Shown here piece after piece: positions 35,484 through 43,986 of a stretch of DNA of 64,000 nt; positions within the stretch are counted from its first letter, which is position 1, and each line of letters begins with the position of its first letter. The stretch is from W2P13-069 sp051876105 (GTDB lineage: Bacteria; Actinomycetota; Coriobacteriia; Coriobacteriales; QAMH01). The notes beneath the pieces are model-generated. The model saw only the letters and a program-made list of their open reading frames with translations. It made no database searches and was not told where the DNA came from. The stretch spans positions 1 to 64,000 of the forward strand of contig JBJEHN010000073.1 of assembly GCA_051876105.1 (NCBI GenBank), given 5' to 3'. A program made the position numbers and the translations under genes.

Positions 35484-35509
35484 TTCCATTGCTATGTCGC
35501 CAAGAGGCT

Positions 35510-35764
35510 TTAGGCCTCTGCGGGGATGACGTGCACGCGACGCTTGTCGCCGCGGGTGTACTTGACGGTGCCGTCTGCCAGGGCGAACAGGGTGTCGTCC
35601 TTGCCGCGGCCCACGTTCTCACCGGGGTGGAAGTGGGTGCCGTGCTGGCGGACCAGGATCATGCCGGTGGTGACGACCTCGCCGGCGAACTTCTTGCAGC
35701 CCAGACGCTGTGCGCGGGAGTCGCGACCGTTGCGAGTGGAGCCTAGACCCTTTTTATGTGCCAT
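35510..35764 (-). CDS. rpmA: 50S ribosomal protein L27
   Basis: The 84-residue protein begins MAHKKGLGSTRNGRDS, the typical bacterial L27 start near the peptidyl transferase centre, with no cleavable N-terminal extension of the Firmicutes type. It follows rplU with 20 bases between. obg, usually next in bacteria, does not follow; a terminator and then glmS do. Confidence 0.98.
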   Translation of the reverse strand: MAHKKGLGSTRNGRDSRAQRLGCKKFAGEVVTTGMILVRQHGTHFHPGENVGRGKDDTLFALADGTVKYTRGDKRRVHVIPAEA

Positions 35765-35784
35765 TGTCTTTCGCCTCCCTTACC

Positions 35785-36312
35785 TTAAGCGTTCTGGATG
35801 GTCTCGATGATCTCTGCCTTGCGGGCGGAGGAGGAAAGCTTGACGCCGCGCTCTGCTGCGAGCTCCTTGAGCTGGGCGACCGTCATCTTGTTCAGCTCTT
35901 CGACGGAGGGAAGGGCAGCGGCCTGAGCTGCGGGCTCTGCAGCGGCAGCGGGCTCTGCGGGGGCCTCTGCCTTTGCGGGCTTGGCAGCCTTGGGCTCGGC
36001 CTTGACGCCTGCGACCTCGGTGATGACGATCTTGGTGAGGTTCTGGCGATGGCCGCGGAGCTTCTTGTAGCCCTTGCGCTTCTTGAACTTGAAGATGATG
36101 GCCTTGGGGCCCTTGTGCTGGTCAACGATCTCTGCGGTGACGGTGGTCTGGGCGAGAGCGTCTGCATCGGTCACGACGTCGGTGCCGTTGTTGAGGAACA
36201 GGACGGGGAGCTGCACCTGGGTGCCAGCCTCGCCCTCGATCTTCTCAACGTCGATGACGTCACCCGGCTTGACGGTGTACTGCTTGCCACCGGTTTTGAT
36301 GATTGCGTACAT
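35785..36312 (-). CDS. rplU: 50S ribosomal protein L21 with SAP/Rho-N-like extension
   Basis: Residues 1-103 are a standard L21 (MYAIIKTGGKQYTV...KFKKRKGYKKLRGHRQ), which contacts 23S rRNA and L20. The protein is 175 residues rather than about 102. The surplus is an Ala/Pro/Lys/Glu linker (104-134) and a helical module (135-175: VEELNKMTVAQLKELAAERG, then SARKAEIIETI). This resembles SAP or Rho N-terminal (LEM-like) helix-extended-loop-helix domains that bind nucleic acid. The start ATG 36312 has AAAGG upstream. The promoter at 36406-36434 drives it. The domain call on the tail is by pattern and is moderately sure. Confidence 0.93.
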   Translation of the reverse strand: MYAIIKTGGKQYTVKPGDVIDVEKIEGEAGTQVQLPVLFLNNGTDVVTDADALAQTTVTAEIVDQHKGPKAIIFKFKKRKGYKKLRGHRQNLTKIVITEVAGVKAEPKAAKPAKAEAPAEPAAAAEPAAQAAALPSVEELNKMTVAQLKELAAERGVKLSSSARKAEIIETIQNA

Positions 36313-36405
36313 TCTGGTTTTGCCTTTCAACTTTTAACCGAAGTGCCCTGCGTCGCATTCCTGCGTGAGGGAATTACGCACCAATGCACACAGACGCGAA
36401 TGGGA

Positions 36406-36434
36406 ATGATAACAAATCAAACCCGCCTTTACAA
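36406..36434 (-). promoter_or_regulatory. promoter of rplU-rpmA
   Basis: On the minus strand TTGTAA (36429-36434) and TATCAT (36406-36411) are separated by exactly 17 bases, both close to the sigma-70 consensus, in an AT-richer stretch. The leader of about 90 bases to the rplU ATG contains short inverted repeats (for example GTGCGT with ACGCAG) and could host an autoregulatory L21 leader, which I cannot confirm. Confidence 0.6.
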
Positions 36435-36457
36435 CGCCTGAGAGCAGCTTTTTTAGC

Positions 36458-36481
36458 CACGCCGCCGGGTGTAGCGGCGTG
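36458..36481 (-). terminator. hairpin after the DUF2344 gene
   Basis: CACGCCGC and its complement form an 8-bp stem with an 8-base loop directly after the stop codon of the DUF2344 gene. On the minus strand it is followed by TAAAAAAG rather than U, so termination would not be classical. Confidence 0.45.
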
Positions 36482-36483
36482 CC

Positions 36484-37170
36484 CTAGCCCTCGCCCCTGA
36501 GCAGGGTGCGTGTGAGGCCCGCCAGACGCGGCGCCGGCCCCTGCATCATGCCCAGCGCCTGCTCGATGAAGCGGTCTGGGCGCAGCGAGCCCTGGTCTTG
36601 CGCGCGCGTCGAGAAGCGCGCCACCACGTCCGGCCCGCGCTGCTCGAGCTCCGGTGCGCCCAGCAGGCGCCCTTCGAGCGGGACCTGCTTGACCTCCATC
36701 GGCCCGCGGCGCTTCTTGGGCTTGCGCATGACCTCGACGTAGCCGCGCTCGATCAGCGCGCCGAAGGCGGCCTGCAGTTCCTCGCAGCGGCAGTCCTCGA
36801 AGCTCGCCTCCCAGTCGCTTATGGGGAAGGCCACGGTCACGGCGTCTGCACGCACGTCGATGTAGCTGCACTCCACGGGGGCGAGGTCGCCCACGCTGCC
36901 CTCGAGCATGCGCTCAAGGGCCAGCTCGGGCCTCACGTGCTCGCGCAGGCGCAGGTCGAGGTACTCGCACTCGCTGGCCGCGCCCACCGGCAGCGCCGGC
37001 CCGAAGCTCACCTTCATGTGCGGGTTGAAGCCCTCCGTGACCGCGTAGGGCAGCTGGGCGCGGCGGATGATGCGCTCCATGCTGCGTATGGTCTCGAGAT
37101 GGGAGAGGAAGGCCAGGCGGCCGCGCTTGACGTACTTGATGCGCATCAGGAACCCCATGTTCTCACTCAC
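36484..37170 (-). CDS. DUF2344 (TIGR03936) family protein
   Basis: The 228-residue protein shows the family start MRIKYVKRGRLAFLSHLE and RAQLPYAVTEGFNPHMKVSFGPALPVG. This family is nearly always next to, or fused with, the TIGR03960 radical SAM protein; the function is not established, although an RNA- or ribosome-related role is suspected from context. The GTG at 37170 overlaps the previous stop by four bases (GTGA) and has GGGAG eight bases before it; an ATG at 37158 is an alternative. rplU-rpmA follow downstream, as in many Gram-positive genomes, but without rne/rng between. Confidence 0.82.
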   Translation of the reverse strand: MSENMGFLMRIKYVKRGRLAFLSHLETIRSMERIIRRAQLPYAVTEGFNPHMKVSFGPALPVGAASECEYLDLRLREHVRPELALERMLEGSVGDLAPVECSYIDVRADAVTVAFPISDWEASFEDCRCEELQAAFGALIERGYVEVMRKPKKRRGPMEVKQVPLEGRLLGAPELEQRGPDVVARFSTRAQDQGSLRPDRFIEQALGMMQGPAPRLAGLTRTLLRGEG

Positions 37171-39068
37171 AGCACACGCTCCCTCTCGGTGAAGGTCTTG
37201 ACGGGAAGGTCCTGGCAGACGCCGCAAGCGCTGCAGGGCCCAAAGCTGCAGTCCGGGGTCGTCTTGCCCAGCTGCGCCTGGCGCCGCTCCCTCAGCAAGA
37301 ACTCCTCGGTGACGCCGCAGCTGATATGGTTCCACGGCAGGGCCTCGCCTTCCTCGAAGGTGCGCGTGGCGGCCTCGAAGATGCCCACCCCGCTCTCCTG
37401 CGCGCCCTGCTCCCAGGCGGCAAAGTCGAACTGCTCGCTCCAGGCGTCGAAGCGCGCGCCGTGGCGCCACGCCTGCTCGATGAGCGCAGCGCACTCGCGC
37501 CCGCCGCGGGCGAGCACGGCCTCGATGTAGGAGGTCTGGCTGTCGTGGTAGTGCAGGTCAACGCCCTTCTTGGGCATGCTCGCCCTCAGCACCTGGATGC
37601 GGTGCTCGATCTGCTCGAGGCCAATCTGGCCGTCCCATTGGAAGGGGGTGCAGGGCTTGGGGATGAACAGCGAGGCACTGGCGCTCATGCGCACGTTGCC
37701 GCGCTGGTCGTCCGGCACGGAGTCCTTGGCGGCGTTGTAGAGGCGGCGGCAGAGGTCGCCGATGCCGGCGACGTCCTCGTCGGTCTCGCCCGGCAGGCCG
37801 ATCATGAAGTAAAGCTTGCAGCGGCGCCAGCCCGCCTGGAAGGCGCTGGTGACGGCGTTGAAGATCTGCTCTTCGGTCACACCCTTGTTGATGACGTCGC
37901 GCATGCGCTGGGTGCCCGCCTCCGGGGCCAGCGTGAGGCCCGGCTTGCGCTCGCCGGCCACCAGCGTGGCCAGCTCGATGCCGAAGGCGTCGACGCGCTG
38001 GCTGGGCAGCGAGATGCCGATGCCCGTCCCCCGGTACTGGTTGTTGATGCGGCGCACCATGTCCATGATGCAGCTGTGGTCCGTGGACGAGAGGCTGGTG
38101 AGGCTCACCTCGTCGTAGCCCGTGAAGGCCAGCCCCTGGCACACGGCCCCGACCACCGGGTCGACCGTGCGCTCGCGCACCGGACGGTAGATCATGCCCG
38201 CCTGGCAGAAGCGGCAGCCGCGGGCGCAGCCGCGCAGGATCTCCACGGCCAGGCGGTCGTGCACCAACTCCTGGTAGGGCACGATGGGCGTGGGCAGCGC
38301 CTTGGTGGCGTCGAAGTCCGCGATGACGGCCTTGCGCACCAGCGCGGGCACGCCCTCCTCGGCCGGGGCGTAGCGCGTGCAGATTGTGTCGCGCACACCC
38401 TCGAGCGGGCGGGCCTGCTCCTCGGAGGTCTTCTCGCGGTAGAGGCTTGGAACGTACATGCCCTCGAGCTTGGCGATCTCGCGCAGGATCTGGGCGCGGC
38501 TCGCCCCGGCATCGCGTAAGGAGCGGTGCGTGCGCGCGACGAGCAGGTCGAGCTCTTCTCCCTCGCCGACGAAGAAGGCGTCGAAGAACTCCGCGTAGGG
38601 CTCGGGGTTGTAGGCGCAGGGGCCGCCTGCCATGACCAGCGGGTCGCCCTCGCCGCGCTCGCAGGCATGCAGGGGGATGCCGCCTAAGTCGAGAACCTCG
38701 AGCACGTTGGTGGCCGCGAGCTCATGGGGCAGGGTGATCCCCACGAAGTCGAACTCGCTCAAGGGCGCGTAGCTCTCCAGCGAGCACAGCGGCAGGCCCT
38801 GCTCGCGCATGAGGGCGATCATGTCGATCCAGGGCAGGAACGCGCGCTCGCACAGGATGTGCGAGTCGGCGTTGAGGCAGTCGTAGAGGATCGCGATGGC
38901 CTGGTTGGCCTGGCCTATCTCGTAGGTGTCGGGATAGATGAAGACGGCGTGGTAGTCGGCTTGCGGCTTTTCGGCCGGGTCGACCGCCCCGTACTCCCTG
39001 CCCAGGTAGCGGGAGGGCTTCTCCACCTTGGAAAGCAGCGGCGCGTAGCGCGGCCACAGGTCTGTCAT
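37167..39068 (-). CDS. B12-binding radical SAM protein (TIGR03960 family)
   Basis: The 633-residue protein has an N-terminal cobalamin-binding-like domain (about 40-170) and a radical SAM core with RGCARGCRFCQAG (the CxxxCxxC cluster motif near residue 275). A C-terminal cysteine group follows (CSFGPCSACGVCQ). Radical SAM enzymes use [4Fe-4S] and SAM to generate a 5'-deoxyadenosyl radical; the substrate of this family is unknown. I start at ATG 39068 with AAGGA seven bases upstream. It is coupled to the DUF2344 gene by a four-base overlap. The pair behaves as one functional unit in many genomes. Confidence 0.88.
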   Translation of the reverse strand: MTDLWPRYAPLLSKVEKPSRYLGREYGAVDPAEKPQADYHAVFIYPDTYEIGQANQAIAILYDCLNADSHILCERAFLPWIDMIALMREQGLPLCSLESYAPLSEFDFVGITLPHELAATNVLEVLDLGGIPLHACERGEGDPLVMAGGPCAYNPEPYAEFFDAFFVGEGEELDLLVARTHRSLRDAGASRAQILREIAKLEGMYVPSLYREKTSEEQARPLEGVRDTICTRYAPAEEGVPALVRKAVIADFDATKALPTPIVPYQELVHDRLAVEILRGCARGCRFCQAGMIYRPVRERTVDPVVGAVCQGLAFTGYDEVSLTSLSSTDHSCIMDMVRRINNQYRGTGIGISLPSQRVDAFGIELATLVAGERKPGLTLAPEAGTQRMRDVINKGVTEEQIFNAVTSAFQAGWRRCKLYFMIGLPGETDEDVAGIGDLCRRLYNAAKDSVPDDQRGNVRMSASASLFIPKPCTPFQWDGQIGLEQIEHRIQVLRASMPKKGVDLHYHDSQTSYIEAVLARGGRECAALIEQAWRHGARFDAWSEQFDFAAWEQGAQESGVGIFEAATRTFEEGEALPWNHISCGVTEEFLLRERRQAQLGKTTPDCSFGPCSACGVCQDLPVKTFTERERVL

Positions 39069-39128
39069 GCTCGGTTCCTTCCTCTGCAAGCCGCGGGGCG
39101 GCGCCCGCAGCTCTCCCTTGCTGGCATA

Positions 39129-40094
39129 CTACTCGCCTTGGTGCGAGAGCTCCCCAGCGGCGCGCTCGAGCGCGGCCCCCAGGCTGTTGAGGGTACCACC
39201 CTCCTCGAAGCAGTCGATGGCCGCACGGCCCATGGCCACGGTGCCAGAGTACGCCACGGCGCCCTTGACGCCCCAGCCCAGCCCCGGGACGGCGTCTGCC
39301 AGCTCGCGCGCGACAGCCCGCAGCCCAAAGGCCCCCGCCACCACGGCGAGCACCTCGCGCATGCGGCCCGTGTCGAGCGGCTGCCCGTAGAGGCCCGCGA
39401 CCTGCAGCACCAGCTTGGCCTGGTTCATGGTGATGACGGGCATGTCCGCGCCGGGGACCATGACGAGCGCCCCCACCCCGGCGTTGAGCAGAGCGGCGCG
39501 GCGGGTGAGCTCGAGGGCCACCGGCCTGCGGCAGAACGCGTAGCTGCGCGCCAGGGCGAGCCGCGCCTGCGGGGCGTTGCAGGCGATCCAGGCGCCCAGC
39601 TCCGCCAGGGGCTCCTCCCCGCCCGGATCGACGGCGACGATGCAGTCGAGCGGGATGCCCGCTGGGGCCGCCGCGGCGGGGTCATCGCCTTCCAGGCCCA
39701 AGATCTCCGCCGCCTGCTCCGGGCTCTGGGCGAAGTAGGTCTCGCCCTCCTCCAGGGCAACCACGACCGGCACGCCCTGCGCCTGGCCCTGGGCCACGAC
39801 CTCGCCCAACAGCAGCGACTGCCCGGCAACCACCACGCACAGGTCGCACTGCCAGCCCAGCTGCGGCAGCTCCCCGGCCAGCACCGTGCAGCGCAGGTCG
39901 ATGCTGGGCTCTTGGGTGCGCAGGGCCCCGAGCAGGCAGTTGATGAGCCCGTCGCCTGCCGTGGCGTCGATGACGAGGCTGATGTTGAGCGGTGCCTCGA
40001 GGCTGGCGGTGTACTCCTCCGCCGCCGCGCGCAGCTTGCCCAGGTCGACTGGGTTCCTCGTGCGCTTGCGCTTCTTTCCCTTCTGCGCTCCCAT
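39129..40094 (-). CDS. DUF697-domain protein with degenerate GTPase-like domain
   Basis: The 321-residue protein starts with a basic KGKKRKRTRN segment. Next comes a region (about 35-190) whose hydrophobic pattern follows a Ras-like GTPase, but the P-loop is lost (VIDATAGDGLINCLLG where GxxNxGKSSLIN is expected) and no NKxD is seen. Residues about 215-310 match the DUF697/YcjF-type helical domain (GVGALVMVPGADMPVITMNQ, ARLYG-like). It may be a membrane-associated pseudo-GTPase. It lies between rodA and the radical SAM gene in the rod-shape cluster, with six bases to rodA. Function is unknown; confidence refers to the gene being real. Confidence 0.8.
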   Translation of the reverse strand: MGAQKGKKRKRTRNPVDLGKLRAAAEEYTASLEAPLNISLVIDATAGDGLINCLLGALRTQEPSIDLRCTVLAGELPQLGWQCDLCVVVAGQSLLLGEVVAQGQAQGVPVVVALEEGETYFAQSPEQAAEILGLEGDDPAAAAPAGIPLDCIVAVDPGGEEPLAELGAWIACNAPQARLALARSYAFCRRPVALELTRRAALLNAGVGALVMVPGADMPVITMNQAKLVLQVAGLYGQPLDTGRMREVLAVVAGAFGLRAVARELADAVPGLGWGVKGAVAYSGTVAMGRAAIDCFEEGGTLNSLGAALERAAGELSHQGE

Positions 40095-40100
40095 AGCCGC

Positions 40101-41351
40101 CTACACGCTCCCCGGCGCCTTGGCAGCGGCAACGCCCCTGCGCATCCACACGTTCATGAGCAGGCCGATGCAGATGAAGTTCGCGATCATGAAGCTGCCG
40201 CCGTAGCTCATGAAGGGCAGGGGGATGCCCGTGATGGGCATGAGGCCGATGTCCATGCCGATGTTCTCGATGATCTGGAAGAGCCACATGCCCATGACGC
40301 CCGCCACGATCAGCGAGCCCTCCAGGCAGCCGGCTGAGAGGCCTATCCACAGGGTGCTGGCCAGCAGCGCCAGGTAGAGCAGCAACAGCAGCGCCGAGCC
40401 CACGAAGCCGAACTGCTCCGCATACACGCAAAAGATGAAGTCCGTTGCGGACTCCGGCAAGAAGCCGCCGTTGGACTGCGTGGCATTGCCCCAGCCCTTG
40501 CCGGTTATCTCGCCGCTGCCGATGGCGATCTTGGCCTGGTTGAGGTTGTAGGCGTCGTTGGCGTAGTCGGGGTTGTCGGGGTCGACGAAGACGAGCAGGC
40601 GGCTCATCTGGTACTCCTTGATGATCTGGGTCTCGCCGCCCGTCCAGGTCGAGACGGCGTAGTTGCCCACCAGCAGGCCGGCGACGCCCACCGCGCACAC
40701 CATCACCGTCACGAGGATCCAGCGCATGTTGGCACCGCCCACGAAGATGATGACAAAGCCGATGATGAGGATGACCAGGCCGGTGCCCAGGTCCTCCTTG
40801 GCCAGCAGCAGCGTGGGCACGAGCAGCAGCCCCACGCACTTGAGGAAGTCCTTGCCGCTGCTGATGTTGCCCCCATAGCGCGACACGAAGAGCGCCATCA
40901 TCACGATGGTGATGGGCTTGCCTATCTCCGAGGGCTGCAATGTGAGCGGCCCGATGGCGATCCACGAGCGCGCGCCGTTGGCGTCGAAGCCCAGCGGCGT
41001 CATGGGCAGCAGGATGACGAAGACGTCCAGCGCCAGCAGCCCGAAGACCGCCGCGTTGCCCGTGCCGAGCCTGCGGTAGTCGACCGCCCAGACCACCGCG
41101 CCGGCCACCACGCCGATGCCGATGCTCATGCACTGCTTGGAGATGGAGTAGTCCTTGTCGGTGAGCGTGACCGCGTAGAGGGTCACGAGGCCCAGGGCGA
41201 GCAGTGCCAGGACGCACAGCAGCAGGGGGATGTTCACAGCATGCAGCACGCCCCCGAGCCCACCGATGGAGAGCTTGGGGCCGTGACCGGAGCCGCCGGT
41301 GCCCATGCTCGACGGCTTGGAGATGCGTTTTGAGAACTGAAGAGGTGCCAT
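40101..41351 (-). CDS. rodA: SEDS peptidoglycan polymerase RodA
   Basis: The 416-residue protein has about ten membrane helices and the SEDS signature segments: RSWIAIGPLTLQPSEIGKP, LLAKEDLGTGLV and LPFMSYGGSFMIANF near the end. SEDS proteins polymerise lipid II with a partner class B PBP. Next to PBP2 and mreBCD it is the elongasome member RodA rather than FtsW. A cytoplasmic N-terminus of about 38 residues is Gly/Ser-rich. The ATG 41351 lies four bases after the PBP2 stop, with AGGTAGG upstream. Confidence 0.95.
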   Translation of the reverse strand: MAPLQFSKRISKPSSMGTGGSGHGPKLSIGGLGGVLHAVNIPLLLCVLALLALGLVTLYAVTLTDKDYSISKQCMSIGIGVVAGAVVWAVDYRRLGTGNAAVFGLLALDVFVILLPMTPLGFDANGARSWIAIGPLTLQPSEIGKPITIVMMALFVSRYGGNISSGKDFLKCVGLLLVPTLLLAKEDLGTGLVILIIGFVIIFVGGANMRWILVTVMVCAVGVAGLLVGNYAVSTWTGGETQIIKEYQMSRLLVFVDPDNPDYANDAYNLNQAKIAIGSGEITGKGWGNATQSNGGFLPESATDFIFCVYAEQFGFVGSALLLLLYLALLASTLWIGLSAGCLEGSLIVAGVMGMWLFQIIENIGMDIGLMPITGIPLPFMSYGGSFMIANFICIGLLMNVWMRRGVAAAKAPGSV

Positions 41352-41355
41352 GTGC

Positions 41356-43395
41356 CTACCTCTCGTGGGTGGAGCCGCCGGAAACGTGCTTGGCGTCCTT
41401 GCCGAGCGCCTTCGCGAGCACCGAGCGCACGGCCGGGGCCGCCGAGGTGGCGCCGGCGCCGCCCTGCTCGATGATGCATGCGCACACGTACTTGGGCTTG
41501 CTGGCCGGGGCGTAGCCCACGTACCAGGCGTAGTTGTCCTTGCCGGCGACCTCGCCGGTGCCGGTCTTGCCGGCGGTGGTGACGCCCATGCCTCTGAAAA
41601 CATCCTTCACAGAGCCCTCGGAGACGACGCCCTCGAAGCCGCGGCGCATGGTCTTGAGGTTCTTCTCCTCGTACTGGGGCGTGAGCACGGAGCCCTGGAA
41701 GCGCTCGCCGTCGACGACGACGGTCTTGCCGTCTGCCGCCAGGACGGAGTGCAGCAGCACCGGCTTGGGCACGGTGCCCGTGGCCAGGCCCGCATATCCG
41801 CAGGCGATCTGCAGCGGCGTGACCAGAAGGTCGCCCTGGCCGATGATGAGGTTGGAGACGTCGCCAGGCTGCCATGCTTGGCTCTCCGGGGCATCGCGGT
41901 TGTACTCCTTCTTCCACTGCGGGGTGGGCACACGGCCCTCCTGCTCGCCAGAGAGCTCGATGCCCGTCTTGGAGCCGAAGCCCCAGCTCTGCAGGTACTC
42001 CTGCAAGACGGTGTCCGAGCCCTTGTAGTAGTAGAACTTCTTGGCTATCTCGTAGAAGACGACGTCGCAGGACTCCACGATGCCCTTGTAAAAGCCGATG
42101 TGCCCGTGGCCGTTGAGGTTCCAACACTTCTGGGGCCAGGCCTTGCCGAAGCCGGTCCACGTGCCCTTGCAGTCCCAGACGCTGCCGTTGTCCGCAAAGC
42201 CGTATTCCAGGCCCGCAAGCCCCGTGAAGCCCTTGAAGGTCGAGGCCGCGGGGTAGAGGCCGGCGATGCAGCGGTTGGAGAGCGGGTACTCGTTCTCCTC
42301 GTCGACGAGCCACTCCCAGGTATCCGACGAGATGCCGCCCACGAACTCCGCGGGGTCGTAGGTGGGGGCGCTTGCCATGGCGATGACCTCGCCGGTGTTG
42401 GCGTCGAGGCAGACTATGGCGCCGGCGGCTGCCTTGGTGTACTTGGCGCGGGCCGCGTCTGCAAAGGCCTTCTGCAGGACCTGCTCGGCGACCTTCTGCA
42501 CCTTGGCGTCGATGGTGAGGCGCACGTCGTTGCCCTGGATGGGGTCGATGGTGTCGACCGTGCCCACCACGTTGCCGGCAGCGTTGATCTCCACGCGCTT
42601 GACGCCGCGGTCGCCCTGCAGGTAGCTCTCGAATGCCTGCTCGGCACCGTCCTTGCCCACGATGTCGCCGCTCTCGTAGCTGTGGGCGTTGTTGGTCTGG
42701 GCAAGCTCCTCTTGGCTGATGGTGCCGGCGTAGCCCAGCACGTGGGCGGCCAGAGTGCCCTGGGGGTAGGTGCGCACGGTGCGCGCCTCGACGCTCACGC
42801 CGGGAAAGGCGCTGGGGTGCTCGGTGATGTAGGCGACAGCGCGCTCGTCGACGTCGAGGGCAATGAGGCGGTCTGCCTGGGCGCCCTCAGTGGAGCTGCC
42901 CGCAAGCTGGGCCACCGTCTCGCGCGGGATGCCGAGCACGTTGGAGAGGCGGCGGATGACCTTCTTGTTCGACTGCTCGTCTGCGCTGACGAGAACGGCG
43001 AAGGACGAGCGGTTGCCCACGAGCTCCACGCCGTTGCGGTCGAAGATGCGGCCGCGCGGGGCCACGGTGGTGTACTCCGTGATGCGGTTCTCCTCGGCCT
43101 TCTCCGTGTAGTCCTGGCCGCTGATGACCTGCATCGACCACAGCTTGACGAAGAGCGCGCCCAGGCCCACGCCCGCGATGCCCATGAAGGCGAGGAAGCG
43201 GCGGCGCATGTTGGCCTCGCCATCGACGGAGTCGTTGTCGACGGTCTGCGTTGCCGCCATGGTGGAGTTGGTCTTGGTCGAGTCGAGCTTGAAGACGCTG
43301 CCGGGCTTCTTGCCGGAGCGTATGACGACGATGATGAGGGCGATCGCCGCGATGAACAGCAAGACGATCAACGATGCACGCACAGCCTCGGTCAC
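41356..43395 (-). CDS. mrdA: penicillin-binding protein 2 (class B transpeptidase)
   Basis: This 679-residue PBP has the PBP dimerisation domain (about 110-290) and a transpeptidase domain with the STFK tetrad (S385-K388), SCD at 442-444 and KTGT at 610-613. The intact catalytic set supports D,D-transpeptidase activity with RodA. Two hydrophobic segments occur at the N-terminus, about 6-26 and 66-84; most PBP2 proteins have one. The GTG start at 43395 is well supported by AAGGAGGT nine bases before it, so the first segment is probably real and must change the topology or be cleaved. The gene follows mreD by 51 bases. Confidence 0.95.
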   Translation of the reverse strand: MTEAVRASLIVLLFIAAIALIIVVIRSGKKPGSVFKLDSTKTNSTMAATQTVDNDSVDGEANMRRRFLAFMGIAGVGLGALFVKLWSMQVISGQDYTEKAEENRITEYTTVAPRGRIFDRNGVELVGNRSSFAVLVSADEQSNKKVIRRLSNVLGIPRETVAQLAGSSTEGAQADRLIALDVDERAVAYITEHPSAFPGVSVEARTVRTYPQGTLAAHVLGYAGTISQEELAQTNNAHSYESGDIVGKDGAEQAFESYLQGDRGVKRVEINAAGNVVGTVDTIDPIQGNDVRLTIDAKVQKVAEQVLQKAFADAARAKYTKAAAGAIVCLDANTGEVIAMASAPTYDPAEFVGGISSDTWEWLVDEENEYPLSNRCIAGLYPAASTFKGFTGLAGLEYGFADNGSVWDCKGTWTGFGKAWPQKCWNLNGHGHIGFYKGIVESCDVVFYEIAKKFYYYKGSDTVLQEYLQSWGFGSKTGIELSGEQEGRVPTPQWKKEYNRDAPESQAWQPGDVSNLIIGQGDLLVTPLQIACGYAGLATGTVPKPVLLHSVLAADGKTVVVDGERFQGSVLTPQYEEKNLKTMRRGFEGVVSEGSVKDVFRGMGVTTAGKTGTGEVAGKDNYAWYVGYAPASKPKYVCACIIEQGGAGATSAAPAVRSVLAKALGKDAKHVSGGSTHER

Positions 43396-43446
43396 GGGCG
43401 ACTCACCTCCTTCTGGGATCTCTCTCTGCGCAAGCGGCGGGCCGTG

Positions 43447-43983
43447 CTAGCCCAGGAAGCCGCCCCTGCCGCCGAGCCCGAGCCCGGAGCCCATGCGGGG
43501 CGCCTCGGCCGGGGTCACCATGCTCATGGTCGCCAGCCCGATGGCGGCAAACACGGCGGTGTAGGCGCCGCAGGGCAGGGCGTAGGTCACCATGGTGCCC
43601 AGCGAGCCGCCCACAGCGGAGCTGCCGAGCACCGTTGCCACCCCGAAGAGCAGCGACGCCAGCATGCTCACGACGATGCCGATGACGGCGGCCATCACCG
43701 GCCCGGTCTCCATGTTGCTCCCGAGCGCGCCGCAGACGACGCCCGCGATGACCAAGGTGAGTGCCATCGCGCCGATCACGCCGTCCCCTGCGAAGTCGTA
43801 GAGCAGCCCCAGGGCAAAGCCGGCCACCGCTCCCGCCGCAACCCCCGAGCGCAGCCCGATGAAGAGCACCGGGATGATGAGGAAGTTGGGCAGCGCGCCG
43901 AAGAGCTGCACCGCCGGCGCGATCGCAAGCTGGAGCAGGGTGCACACGGCGACCGTGATGATGTAGACGAGACCCTTGTCCAT
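43447..43983 (-). CDS. mreD: rod shape-determining protein MreD
   Basis: The 178-residue protein has five or six hydrophobic helices and little soluble sequence, fitting MreD, the membrane partner of MreC. Sequence signatures are weak in this family; position between mreC and PBP2 makes the call. It starts three bases after the mreC stop. A Gly-rich C-terminal tail (GLGLGGRGG) is an individual feature. Confidence 0.9.
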   Translation of the reverse strand: MDKGLVYIITVAVCTLLQLAIAPAVQLFGALPNFLIIPVLFIGLRSGVAAGAVAGFALGLLYDFAGDGVIGAMALTLVIAGVVCGALGSNMETGPVMAAVIGIVVSMLASLLFGVATVLGSSAVGGSLGTMVTYALPCGAYTAVFAAIGLATMSMVTPAEAPRMGSGLGLGGRGGFLG

Positions 43984-43986
43984 GGG

